DNA of 64,000 nucleotides. Source: Romboutsia hominis (GTDB lineage: Bacteria > Bacillota > Clostridia > Peptostreptococcales > Peptostreptococcaceae). This document shows, piece after piece, positions 38,532-46,321 of the stretch. Within the stretch, counting starts at the first letter, position 1. Every line of letters begins with the position of its first letter. The DNA is taken from contig NZ_LN650648.1 of the NCBI RefSeq assembly GCF_900002575.1, positions 2,333,565-2,397,564 on the forward strand, given 5' to 3'. A program made the translations under genes and the position numbers. Under the pieces are notes generated by a model, which worked only from the letters and a program-made list of their open reading frames with translations, made no database searches and had not been told where the DNA came from.

Positions 38532-38709
38532 GATTATCACCTACTTTTGCCAAAATTTTAATTTATATATATTAACTATATGTTTTGTTAATTTATATTT
38601 TTTCGACTTATGATACTTTATTATATCATCTGCATTTATATTTTTTTGTCGAAACTTGTATTCAAAAATATATATAATACTATTTTCACAAGTTTTTGTA
38701 TAAATTAAA

Positions 38710-38733
38710 AGAAACGGCATAATAGCCGTTTCT
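38710..38733 (-). terminator. Terminator of the DUF1232 gene
   Basis: Perfect arms AGAAACGGC / GCCGTTTCT with a 6-base loop begin at the last base of the stop codon of the DUF1232 gene. Confidence 0.85.
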
Positions 38734-39101
38734 TAATCTTTTATATTAAAATTGACATCTTCTATGATATTTGAATTCTTATCTGTTTTGATGATAACTT
38801 TATATTTTTCTATTTCTTCATTTATTATTCCCAAACTCCATATTAAAATAAATAAATCATCAATAAAACCAAATAACCCAAGTATAATCTCTGGTATAAA
38901 ATCTATACCTAATATTAAGTAAAGTAGTCCTACTATTAATGCAAATATTACCTTTGCTTTACTCATTATACTAACTCTACTTTCTTTTAATAAATCTGGT
39001 AATTTAAATATATTTATAAAAAACATAAAACCAAATTTAGCTTTTCTAAATCTTACTAATGTTACCTTTAAAAAATTTAATATTTTATCTATAATATTCA
39101 T
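38733..39101 (-). CDS. DUF1232 (YkvA-like) membrane protein
   Basis: The 122-residue protein carries the DUF1232 core: KAKVIFALIVGLLYLILGIDFIPE then LFGFIDDLFIL, with the conserved D-x-IP and DD pairs. One or two membrane helices span about residues 50-88. The function of this family is unknown. The gene is apparently monocistronic between the orphan kinase and asnA. Confidence 0.85.
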   Translation of the reverse strand: MNIIDKILNFLKVTLVRFRKAKFGFMFFINIFKLPDLLKESRVSIMSKAKVIFALIVGLLYLILGIDFIPEIILGLFGFIDDLFILIWSLGIINEEIEKYKVIIKTDKNSNIIEDVNFNIKD

Positions 39102-39203
39102 AATATTATCACTCCTAAGTTATAAAAAATATTTATTATCTATATATTAGCATTATTATAACTTATATGATATTTTATATAAATATATTAGACTCAATTT
39201 GTA

Positions 39204-40208
39204 CTATAGTAAACTTATTCCAGCTTCGTAACATTCTTCTATCATTTCTTTTGGCCAAACTCCAACTTGTACTTCTCCTATATGAGCTTTGTTTAAGAAA
39301 TACATGCATATTCTAGATTGACCAATTCCTCCACCTATAGTATATGGTAGTTCTCCTTTTAGTAATGCTTGATGATAATCTAAGCTTCTTCTATCATCGC
39401 ATCCACTTTCTCTTAATTGTCTATCTAAACTTTCTTCATCTACTCTTATTCCCATAGACGATAATTCTAATGCTCTACCTAATACAGGGTTATAGAATAA
39501 TATATCTCCGTTTAATTCCCAATCATCATAATCAGGACTTCTTCCATCATGTTTTTCACCATTTGAAAGTACTTTTCCTATTTGCATTAAAAATACTGCC
39601 CCTTTATCTTTTACTATTTTATCTTCTCTTTCTTTTGGAGTTAACTCTGGATATAAATCTAATAATTCTTGAGATGTTATAAATGTTATCTCCTCAGGAA
39701 GTATTTTTTGTATTTCTGGATATATACTTTGTACATGTTCTTCAGTTTCTTTAAATACTTTGTAAATCTTTTTAACCACTTCTTCTAATGTTTCTCTACT
39801 TCTTTGTTTTTTATCTATTATAAGTTCCCAATCCCATTGGTCTACATATATAGAATGTATGTTATCTAATTCTTCATCTTTTCTAATAGCATTCATATCT
39901 GTATAGATTCCTCTTCCTGTAGGTAATCCATACTTTTTAAGAGCCATTCTTTTCCATTTAGCTAATGATTGAACTATTTCTGCCTTTTTACCTATATCAG
40001 GTACCTCAAAGCTTACAGCCTTTTCTATTCCATTTAAGTTATCATTTGTACCAGTTTCAGGTAATACAAATAATGGCGATGATACTCTAGTTAACCTTAG
40101 CTCTTCACCTAATCTATGTTCAAAAAAGTCCTTTAAATCTTTTATAGCTTCTTGCGTTTGTATTATACTTAGTTTTGTTTTATATTGTGTTGGTATTATT
40201 AAACTCAT
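39204..40208 (-). CDS. asnA: Aspartate--ammonia ligase (asparagine synthetase A)
   Basis: The 334-residue enzyme has the family start YKTKLSIIQTQEAIKDLK, the block LPETGTNDNLNG, the ATP-site stretch VDQWDWE and the terminal TIGGGIGQSRICMYFL. It makes asparagine from aspartate, ammonia and ATP. An Asn-type T-box leader precedes it, so expression should rise when tRNA-Asn is uncharged. AAGGAG precedes the ATG. Confidence 0.97.
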   Translation of the reverse strand: MSLIIPTQYKTKLSIIQTQEAIKDLKDFFEHRLGEELRLTRVSSPLFVLPETGTNDNLNGIEKAVSFEVPDIGKKAEIVQSLAKWKRMALKKYGLPTGRGIYTDMNAIRKDEELDNIHSIYVDQWDWELIIDKKQRSRETLEEVVKKIYKVFKETEEHVQSIYPEIQKILPEEITFITSQELLDLYPELTPKEREDKIVKDKGAVFLMQIGKVLSNGEKHDGRSPDYDDWELNGDILFYNPVLGRALELSSMGIRVDEESLDRQLRESGCDDRRSLDYHQALLKGELPYTIGGGIGQSRICMYFLNKAHIGEVQVGVWPKEMIEECYEAGISLL

Positions 40209-40350
40209 TTTTATTATCTCCTTTTATTTTTTTATTTAAGGAGTATGACGTCATACTTACTTTAAAACTTAATTAACTATACTTAAGTTTAGTTATTTTT
40301 ATCCATAGCCTGGCCTTGGCTACATACAAATCTATGAAATTCGGCATATA

Positions 40351-40640
40351 AAAAAGCCCTTCATCCACTATATATAAAATATAGGGACGAAAGGCATATC
40401 TTCCGCGGTACCACCCTGATTAGCTTAATAATAAGCTCACCTTAATAATGTAGCAAGAATAATCTTAGTACATTCCAATTCGATAACGGGTTGGCTCCGT
40501 CTAAGCCTACTTTTGTTTCGGTTAGCAACTCCAGGATGTTCTTCAATATAGCCTTCGTGTTGGACTCTCACCGCCACCAACTCGCTTTGACTACGTACTA
40601 TATCTACTCTTCCTTTCATAGTCTTTGTTATGTTATTGTT
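40351..40640 (-). promoter_or_regulatory. T-box riboswitch upstream of asnA (Asn specifier)
   Basis: Minus strand contains the T-box core GGGTGGTACCGCGG (40403-40417) and an intrinsic terminator at about 40351-40397 ending in a T run. A stem I region upstream contains GCTAACCG, giving AAC as the likely specifier codon for asparagine. The antiterminator would form when uncharged tRNA-Asn pairs with the TGG of the T-box. The leader also happens to be open in one frame for 60 codons, which is not a gene. Confidence 0.93.
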
Positions 40641-40641
40641 A

Positions 40642-40670
40642 ATGATATATTATTATAAATTTTCTGTCAA
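40642..40670 (-). promoter_or_regulatory. Sigma-A promoter of the asnA T-box leader
   Basis: TTGACA (40665-40670), 17-base spacer, TATCAT (40642-40647) on the minus strand. The further 270 bases to the EIIC stop at 40938 are AT-rich; I see only a weak hairpin near 40896-40915. Confidence 0.8.
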
Positions 40671-40937
40671 ATCTTTTTTTTATATATATTTTTTTACTAC
40701 TTTTTATTTTTAAGTATTATATTAATAATAGCTTTATTTTTATAGTAATTATTTATTTAACCTTATATTTAATTAGAAAACTAATATAAAATGTAAATTA
40801 ATGATTTTTTTAATTAATATTTTTATACTAATTTATATACTAATAAACACAAAAGTTTAAATTATTTCTTATTATATACTATGATAATATTGTAAAAAGT
40901 TTCATACTTTATTTAATAAATTTATTATTAACTTAAT

Positions 40938-41975
40938 TTAATCATTATCATTTATGATATCTCCTCTTATTTTGTCAGCTCTTACTATCTTGTAGTTTTT
41001 GAATAAAGCATATCCTATATATCCACCTAAAACACTCACTACTATACATCCTGCTGCTGCTATTAAAACTTGTATTGGTGGATTGTAAGCAAACATTATA
41101 GCAAACCCAGCTATTGGTGTTGCTGTACCTGGAGTATTATTTACTAGTTGCATTAAAGCTACTATAACACCAGACATTGCCCCTCCTATAAAGTTTGTCG
41201 TATATACTGGTATTGGATTTGCAGATATTATATCTGACTGTGTAAGTGGCTCTATTGCTACTGATATTGTATCTTTTTTAGAACCAAATTTCATCTTTGA
41301 GAAGAAAATAAAATTCATAAATGAAGAACCAAATACTGCTAATGCACCTATGGCCATTGGAAGTCCTGTAAGACCTATTATAGATGTAAGTGCCATAGAA
41401 CTAAGTGGTGCTGTTGCAACAACTGTTATAAGTCCACCAAGTATAATACCCATTATTATTGGTGATGTATCTGCTGCCTTTATTAAAACTTGACCTATTT
41501 GAAGTAAAGTATTATTTACTATAGGGTCCATTCCCATAGCTATAGCTCTACAAAGTGGTGCTCCTATAACTATGATTACTATTAAATCAAGTCCTGCTGG
41601 TACTTTTTTCTCAAAGAATCTAACCACAAAAGATGTTAAGTAACCTGCTATAAACCCTGGAAGTATACCAAATCCTGATACAGATAAACCTACAAGTACA
41701 GAATATACTGGTGATACTCCTAAAGCTAGAGGAACAAGTATTGCAGCTGCTACTCCTCCCATAGAACCATTTGCAGATCCTACACTTTCTAAAAACTTAA
41801 ATCCTAATACTTCTCCAAAAAATGAGAAGTGGAATGCTTCAACTAAGAAACTTGCGCAAGCAGCACTAGCTAATGCTCCCATGGCTTTCATACCATATGG
41901 TGCTTTGTAGCTAAATAGAGTAAATAGTGCAAGGACTACTAAAAGTAATCCAGTACCCATTAATATTTCCATCAT
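40938..41975 (-). CDS. PTS sugar transporter subunit IIC (EIIC_2 family)
   Basis: The 345-residue hydrophobic protein has about ten helices and glycine-rich repeats such as VGSANGSMGGVAAAI and MGIILGGLITVVATAPLSSMALTS, which fit the PF13303 EIIC family. It has no EIIA or EIIB domain and no separate gene for them nearby. AGGAGG precedes the ATG at 41975. It lies downstream of ptsH-ptsI on the same strand but is separated by terminators. Such orphan EIIC proteins may be carriers outside the normal PTS; sugar unknown. Confidence 0.86.
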   Translation of the reverse strand: MMEILMGTGLLLVVLALFTLFSYKAPYGMKAMGALASAACASFLVEAFHFSFFGEVLGFKFLESVGSANGSMGGVAAAILVPLALGVSPVYSVLVGLSVSGFGILPGFIAGYLTSFVVRFFEKKVPAGLDLIVIIVIGAPLCRAIAMGMDPIVNNTLLQIGQVLIKAADTSPIIMGIILGGLITVVATAPLSSMALTSIIGLTGLPMAIGALAVFGSSFMNFIFFSKMKFGSKKDTISVAIEPLTQSDIISANPIPVYTTNFIGGAMSGVIVALMQLVNNTPGTATPIAGFAIMFAYNPPIQVLIAAAGCIVVSVLGGYIGYALFKNYKIVRADKIRGDIINDND

Positions 41976-42074
41976 ATTATTTGCCTCCTAAGCTGTCTTT
42001 TTTCTTAGTTTAGTTTTTACATTATTTTATTACTTATTCCTCTTTCTAGTAATTAATTTTAAAGTAAATAAAAA

Positions 42075-42092
42075 CAACCCATATATGAGTTG
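42075..42092 (-). terminator. Terminator of the 44-residue membrane peptide gene
   Basis: Arms CAACTC / GGGTTG around ATATAT (minus strand) followed by TTTTTATTTAC, 2 bases past the stop of the small frame. Confidence 0.65.
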
Positions 42093-42093
42093 C

Positions 42094-42228
42094 TTAAGAA
42101 TTTTTCTTTATATATATTTTTAATAATTTTATAAGTAATATAAGTGCGTATAATACTAATCCTAAAATACCTATGATTATAGCAAAGCAAATTAAAACTA
42201 TAGGAACAGCTACCATTTGTATATCCAT
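42094..42228 (-). CDS. Small hydrophobic membrane peptide (44 residues)
   Basis: An ATG at 42228 opens a 44-codon frame. Residues 6-36 form one long hydrophobic helix (VAVPIVLICFAIIIGILGLV), followed by a basic tail KLLKIYIKKNS. The ribosome site is weak (GTGA). A terminator follows directly after the stop and the ptsI terminator lies just upstream, so a separate short transcript or read-through is needed. It resembles type I toxins or small regulatory membrane peptides only in general character. Confidence 0.55.
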   Translation of the reverse strand: MDIQMVAVPIVLICFAIIIGILGLVLYALILLIKLLKIYIKKNS

Positions 42229-42244
42229 TTTATTTTCACATGTA

Positions 42245-42275
42245 AAAGGATATCTCTTAAATTGAGATATCCTTT
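42245..42275 (-). terminator. Terminator of ptsI
   Basis: Arms AAAGGATATCTC / GAGATATCCTTT with a 7-base loop lie 24 bases past the ptsI stop, followed by TTTTAC on the minus strand. Confidence 0.88.
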
Positions 42276-42298
42276 AAATTTTAGCTTTAATATTAAAA

Positions 42299-44011
42299 TT
42301 AGAAATTAAAAGTCTTATCTACATGATTTTTTATTTCTTCTGCTGTTGATAATGATAATACTTCATCAGCAAATTTTTTCATATCTTCATATTTAACTGA
42401 AGTTATGAATTTTCTAGCAGGAAGTATTGATATTGGACTCATTGAGAATTCATCAAGTCCCATACCTAAAAGTATTGGTATCATTCTTTTATCTCCTGCA
42501 GATTCTCCGCACATTCCAACCCATTTTCCTTCTTTGTGTGCATTATCTATAACCATTTTTATAAGTCTAAGTACAGCTGGGTTGAATTGGTTGTATAAGT
42601 GACTTATCTTTTGGTTCATTCTATCTACTGCACAAGTGTATTGTATAAGGTCATTAGTTCCTATTGAGAAGAAGTCTACATGCTTAGCTAATATATCAGA
42701 TATAACAGCAGCTGATGGTATTTCTATCATCATACCTACTTCTACATCTTTAGAATAAGCTATACCTTCTTTATCTAATTCAGCTAGTACTTCTTTTATA
42801 ATTTCTTTAGCTGATAATAATTCTCCTAATGAAGATATCATAGGGAACATTATTCTTAATCTTCCGTGTACACTTGCTCTATATAATGCTCTTAATTGAG
42901 TCTTAAATATTTCAGTTTTATCTAAACATATTCTTATAGCTCTATATCCTAAGAATGGATTCATTTCTTCATCCATTTTAAAGTATGGAAGTTCTTTATC
43001 TCCACCTATATCTAATGTTCTTATAACTATAGGCTTATTATCCATTCCTTCTAAAACTGCTTTATAAGCTTCGTATTGCTCTTCTTCAGTTGGGAAAGCA
43101 TCTTCCTTGTCCATATATAAGAACTCTGTTCTGTATAGTCCAACACCTTCAGCATCGTTATTTATAAGACCTTCAACATCCTTAGGGCTTCCTATATTTC
43201 CAGCAAGCTCTACATGTCTTTCATCTAAAGTTATAGATGCTTTTCCTTTTAATTGTTGTAACTCTCTTTTATAATCTTCAAATTCTTTTTTAAGTTTAGT
43301 ATATTTTTCTATAGTTTCTTCATCTGGATTAACTATAACTTCACCAGTATCTCCATTAAATACTACAAAATCTCCATCTTTTATAGTTTGTGTTGCATCA
43401 TTAAGTCCTACAACTGCTGCTATTTCTAATGTTCTAGCCATTATAGCAGTATGAGAAGTTCTTCCTCCAATATCTGTTAAAAAACCTAATACCATTTTTT
43501 TGTTCATAGTGGCAGTATCTGAAGGTGTTAAATCGTGAGCTATTAATATAACTTCTTCTTCAAGACCTGCTAAATCAACTACTTTTACACCTAATATATG
43601 TCTAAGTACTCTATTTGTAACGTCTTTTATGTCTGCTGCTCTTTCTCTCATGTACTCATTGTCCATAGATTCAAACATAGCTACAAACATTTCTTTTATT
43701 TCATTTAATGCAAAATCAGCATTTACTTTTTCATCTCTTATTTTATTAGCTGCAGAATCTACTAATTCTGGATCTTCTAAAACTAATAAATGAGATTCAA
43801 ATATTTGGGCTTCATGCTCCCCTAATTCCTCAAAAGCCTTTTCCTTGACCTTAGTTAATTCCTCTTTTGAAATTTCTACAGCCTTTTGTAACTTTAGTAC
43901 TTCCTCTTCTACATTATCTATCGACTTTTTTTCTATAACTAATTCACTATGTTCTACTATTAGTGCTTTTCCTAGAGCGATTCCAGGAGATGCTCCTGTT
44001 CCTTTATACAT
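42299..44011 (-). CDS. ptsI: Phosphoenolpyruvate--protein phosphotransferase (PTS enzyme I)
   Basis: The 570-residue enzyme has the start GTGASPGIALGKAL, the phospho-histidine motif GGRTSHTAIMAR (about residue 187), the PEP-binding LYRTEFLYM and DIGGDKELPY, and the C-terminal MCGESAGD. It takes phosphate from PEP and passes it to HPr for all PTS permeases, including the PtsG above. It follows ptsH in one operon with a hairpin between them. AGGAGG precedes the ATG. Confidence 0.97.
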   Translation of the reverse strand: MYKGTGASPGIALGKALIVEHSELVIEKKSIDNVEEEVLKLQKAVEISKEELTKVKEKAFEELGEHEAQIFESHLLVLEDPELVDSAANKIRDEKVNADFALNEIKEMFVAMFESMDNEYMRERAADIKDVTNRVLRHILGVKVVDLAGLEEEVILIAHDLTPSDTATMNKKMVLGFLTDIGGRTSHTAIMARTLEIAAVVGLNDATQTIKDGDFVVFNGDTGEVIVNPDEETIEKYTKLKKEFEDYKRELQQLKGKASITLDERHVELAGNIGSPKDVEGLINNDAEGVGLYRTEFLYMDKEDAFPTEEEQYEAYKAVLEGMDNKPIVIRTLDIGGDKELPYFKMDEEMNPFLGYRAIRICLDKTEIFKTQLRALYRASVHGRLRIMFPMISSLGELLSAKEIIKEVLAELDKEGIAYSKDVEVGMMIEIPSAAVISDILAKHVDFFSIGTNDLIQYTCAVDRMNQKISHLYNQFNPAVLRLIKMVIDNAHKEGKWVGMCGESAGDKRMIPILLGMGLDEFSMSPISILPARKFITSVKYEDMKKFADEVLSLSTAEEIKNHVDKTFNF

Positions 44012-44072
44012 AGGTAATCCTCCTAACGATGCATTTTGAAATTTATATATTATTTATTTTCTATACCAAAGA

Positions 44073-44097
44073 AAACCTCGGCAAGTTCCCGAGGTTT
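44073..44097 (-). terminator. Intra-operon hairpin between ptsH and ptsI
   Basis: GC-rich arms AAACCTCGG / CCGAGGTTT with a 7-base loop and TTTTC after it, lying 7 bases past the ptsH stop. It may lower ptsI expression relative to ptsH or stabilise the ptsH message. Confidence 0.75.
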
Positions 44098-44103
44098 ATT
44101 TAA

Positions 44104-44364
44104 CTACTCCCCAAATCCACTTTCTATTAATTCAGCTAATGCATTTACTGCAGCTTCTTGATCTTCACCATTAGCAACGATTGTTAACTCGTCTCCTTGA
44201 GCTAATCCTAAACTCATTATACCCATTATTGACTTAGCGTTAACTGTCTTTCCTTTAGCGTTAACTTCTACTGTAGATTTGAACTCAGCAGCTTTCTTTA
44301 CAAACATTCCTGCTGGTCTAGCGTGTAATCCACTTGCATTTGTTATAGTTACTAATTTTTCCAT
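44104..44364 (-). CDS. ptsH: PTS phosphocarrier protein HPr
   Basis: The 86-residue protein has the enzyme I site His14 in ASGLHARPAG and the HPr-kinase site Ser45 in NAKSIMGIMSLG, so it can act both in transport and in CcpA-type catabolite control. It precedes ptsI. GGAGG lies before the ATG. Repeats around the probable promoter are listed separately. Confidence 0.97.
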   Translation of the reverse strand: MEKLVTITNASGLHARPAGMFVKKAAEFKSTVEVNAKGKTVNAKSIMGIMSLGLAQGDELTIVANGEDQEAAVNALAELIESGFGE

Positions 44365-44546
44365 TGTGAAACCTCCAATAAATTTCTTCTTTAAATATTG
44401 TTTATAGCTAATTTTTGCTATAATCCTTAATAATTATTTGTTATGCATATAATTATTTTATATGCCCTAAAAGCCTACCTACTAAAATTTTTAATAAAGA
44501 CTTTTTAGTTTTTTAATTAATAGTATATTTATTAAAAATTCTCTTT

Positions 44547-44599
44547 AATGGTACTTTATTATTTTACAACAATGGAACGATTTTGTCCAATGGTACTTT
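44547..44599 (-). promoter_or_regulatory. Probable ptsHI promoter flanked by AATGGTACTTT repeats
   Basis: Minus strand TTGGAC (44585-44590), 18-base spacer and TAAAAT (44561-44566). Identical AATGGTACTTT sequences on the plus strand at 44547-44557 and 44589-44599 flank the promoter 42 bases apart, and AATGGAAC occurs between them at 44571. This looks like a regulator site pair spaced by four helical turns. A 180-base leader follows to ptsH. Confidence 0.5.
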
Positions 44600-44625
44600 T
44601 TATGTCCCACCCTGAGAAAATTTAA

Positions 44626-45837
44626 CTAACCTTGTGTTTTAAAATCTTTCAAGAAATAATTGGTAATTATTTTTGCCAATTTATTTTTTTGTAAAGAAAT
44701 TATAGCTAATGTTTCTGCATTTAATTTATGGCTATTATTATCTGTTATATTTTTATTAACAGTTTCTACTAATTTATTAAAATCATATAATTTTACTCTG
44801 CTTATATTATTTTCTTCAAGTTTCTTTTCATATATAGCATAAAATAAATCTTGATATGAGAATTCTTTTTCTAAATTAAGTAGCTCCCCAACTCTAGGTA
44901 TAACACTTTCTAATAGGCATCTAGTACTTGCCTCTCTTTTTATACCTAGTACTGTACAAAGGTTTTCTATAGTTTCTTTATCTATATGTTTTAATTTATA
45001 AAAACAATATTCTTCATCATACTTATAATCTGCATTAAAATAGTATTTAATACCTTCATATCTATTGTAGGCTTTCATAGTGTCTAAATATCCTAAATCT
45101 ATATTTCTCTTTACACTATCCTTGTCTTTATTTAAAGAGCCTCCTAAATACTCTGATGGTATTATTGTTTTTATATTTATATCTTGATGCTTGTTTAAAT
45201 TTTTCTTACCCAAAAAGTCATCTAATAATCTTATTACAACTAAATCTTCATATCCTTTATCTACTAAAAGGCTTATTGGCATATTATCAAAAAACATACC
45301 ATCTAAATAAAGCTTATCATCTATTTTATCTAATTTAAATATAGGTAAACTTGCACTTGCTATTAAGTAATCTACTAATCTACCTTTTGGTATTTGTTCT
45401 AAGTACATAGGATGAGGATTTATTTTTTTATCCCAAGTAACTGTAACTAATCCAAAGTCACGTTTAGAGTTTCTAATTGCATCTTCGTTTAAGGTATCTT
45501 GGAGTAGTTTTTTAAGTGGACTTATATCAATACCTTCATTTTTTCTAGCTTTATTCATAAGCTCAATTACAGTATTAAAACTTTTGGTTGTAAAATCTAC
45601 ATTTTTATATTTTTCATATGTTTCTTCGTCTATATTCATAAAATGAGTATAGTCGTATTTCAACCAAATTTCCTCCATTACTTCTATGTCATTTTGAAGT
45701 ATATAGGCTCCATTTAAAGCTCCTATTGATGTACCTGCTACACCATTAAATTCAATACCTAAGTCTATTAAAGCTTTGTAAGCTCCTATTTGGTAGGCAC
45801 CTTTGGTACCTCCACCTTCTAAAATTAAACCCTTCAT
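44626..45837 (-). CDS. Patatin-like phospholipase (RssA/YjjU type)
   Basis: The 403-residue protein has the oxyanion-hole glycines LEGGGTKGAY, the nucleophile elbow GTSIG (Ser37) and the catalytic Asp in YLDGMFF. The catalytic domain spans about residues 1-280 and is followed by a helical C-terminal domain of unknown role. There is no signal peptide, so it acts in the cytoplasm on membrane lipids or acyl esters. AGGTGA precedes the ATG. It lies after a long inverted repeat that ends the camA operon and is probably transcribed on its own. Confidence 0.92.
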   Translation of the reverse strand: MKGLILEGGGTKGAYQIGAYKALIDLGIEFNGVAGTSIGALNGAYILQNDIEVMEEIWLKYDYTHFMNIDEETYEKYKNVDFTTKSFNTVIELMNKARKNEGIDISPLKKLLQDTLNEDAIRNSKRDFGLVTVTWDKKINPHPMYLEQIPKGRLVDYLIASASLPIFKLDKIDDKLYLDGMFFDNMPISLLVDKGYEDLVVIRLLDDFLGKKNLNKHQDINIKTIIPSEYLGGSLNKDKDSVKRNIDLGYLDTMKAYNRYEGIKYYFNADYKYDEEYCFYKLKHIDKETIENLCTVLGIKREASTRCLLESVIPRVGELLNLEKEFSYQDLFYAIYEKKLEENNISRVKLYDFNKLVETVNKNITDNNSHKLNAETLAIISLQKNKLAKIITNYFLKDFKTQG

Positions 45838-45857
45838 TATATCACCTATTTTATAAA

Positions 45858-45921
45858 GAAAGATATATACTTTTAGTAATTACATTTTATCATAAAAATA
45901 ATAGAAAAGTATATATCTTTC
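45858..45921 (-). terminator. Long inverted repeat ending the patatin-camA-STAS operon
   Basis: Arms of 17-18 bases, GAAAGATATATACTTTT (45858-45874) and its complement at 45904-45921, are separated by about 29 bases. A -10-like TATGATAAAAT lies in the loop on the minus strand and could serve the patatin gene downstream. Confidence 0.6.
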
Positions 45922-45928
45922 AAATATT

Positions 45929-46273
45929 TTATCTTACTTCACTTATTGAACCTATTGTCTTTACATGCTTGTTAAACATTCGCTCTTCTATTTTAGATAA
46001 ACTTACTTTATCCATTATATAATTATTTGAATCTATTAAATATATTCTCTTATAACCACTCTTAAAAAACGACATACATATTTTTTTTATATCATCATCT
46101 TCTTCACATTCAAATATATATGGCTCAACAACTAAGCTATATTTACTTCCCCTTAATTCTCTTGTCATTTGTTTATAATTATTTAAAAAATCTTTAGCTT
46201 CACGGCTACTTATATACCCACTAACTTCTATATGAACAATTTGCCTCGTCTCATCTATATTAGCTTTTATCAT
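45929..46273 (-). CDS. STAS-like (SpoIIAA-type) small protein
   Basis: The 114-residue protein has an alternating strand-helix pattern starting VHIEVSGYISSREAKDFLNNY and ending with a helix KVSLSKIEERMFNKHVK, which resembles SpoIIAA-like/STAS folds. No clear phosphoserine DS motif of anti-anti-sigma factors is seen. AAGGAGGGG precedes the ATG. It follows camA by 48 bases in the same direction, so it is probably in that operon. The fold assignment is by outline only. Confidence 0.6.
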   Translation of the reverse strand: MIKANIDETRQIVHIEVSGYISSREAKDFLNNYKQMTRELRGSKYSLVVEPYIFECEEDDDIKKICMSFFKSGYKRIYLIDSNNYIMDKVSLSKIEERMFNKHVKTIGSISEVR

Positions 46274-46321
46274 ATAGTCCCCTCCTTAAAATTAAGTTTT
46301 ATACACTATATGAATTTCAAA

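Noticed and set aside
40437-40619. A 60-codon open frame on the minus strand before asnA
   Set aside because: It is the T-box leader RNA; the frame has no family match and stops before the T-box core.
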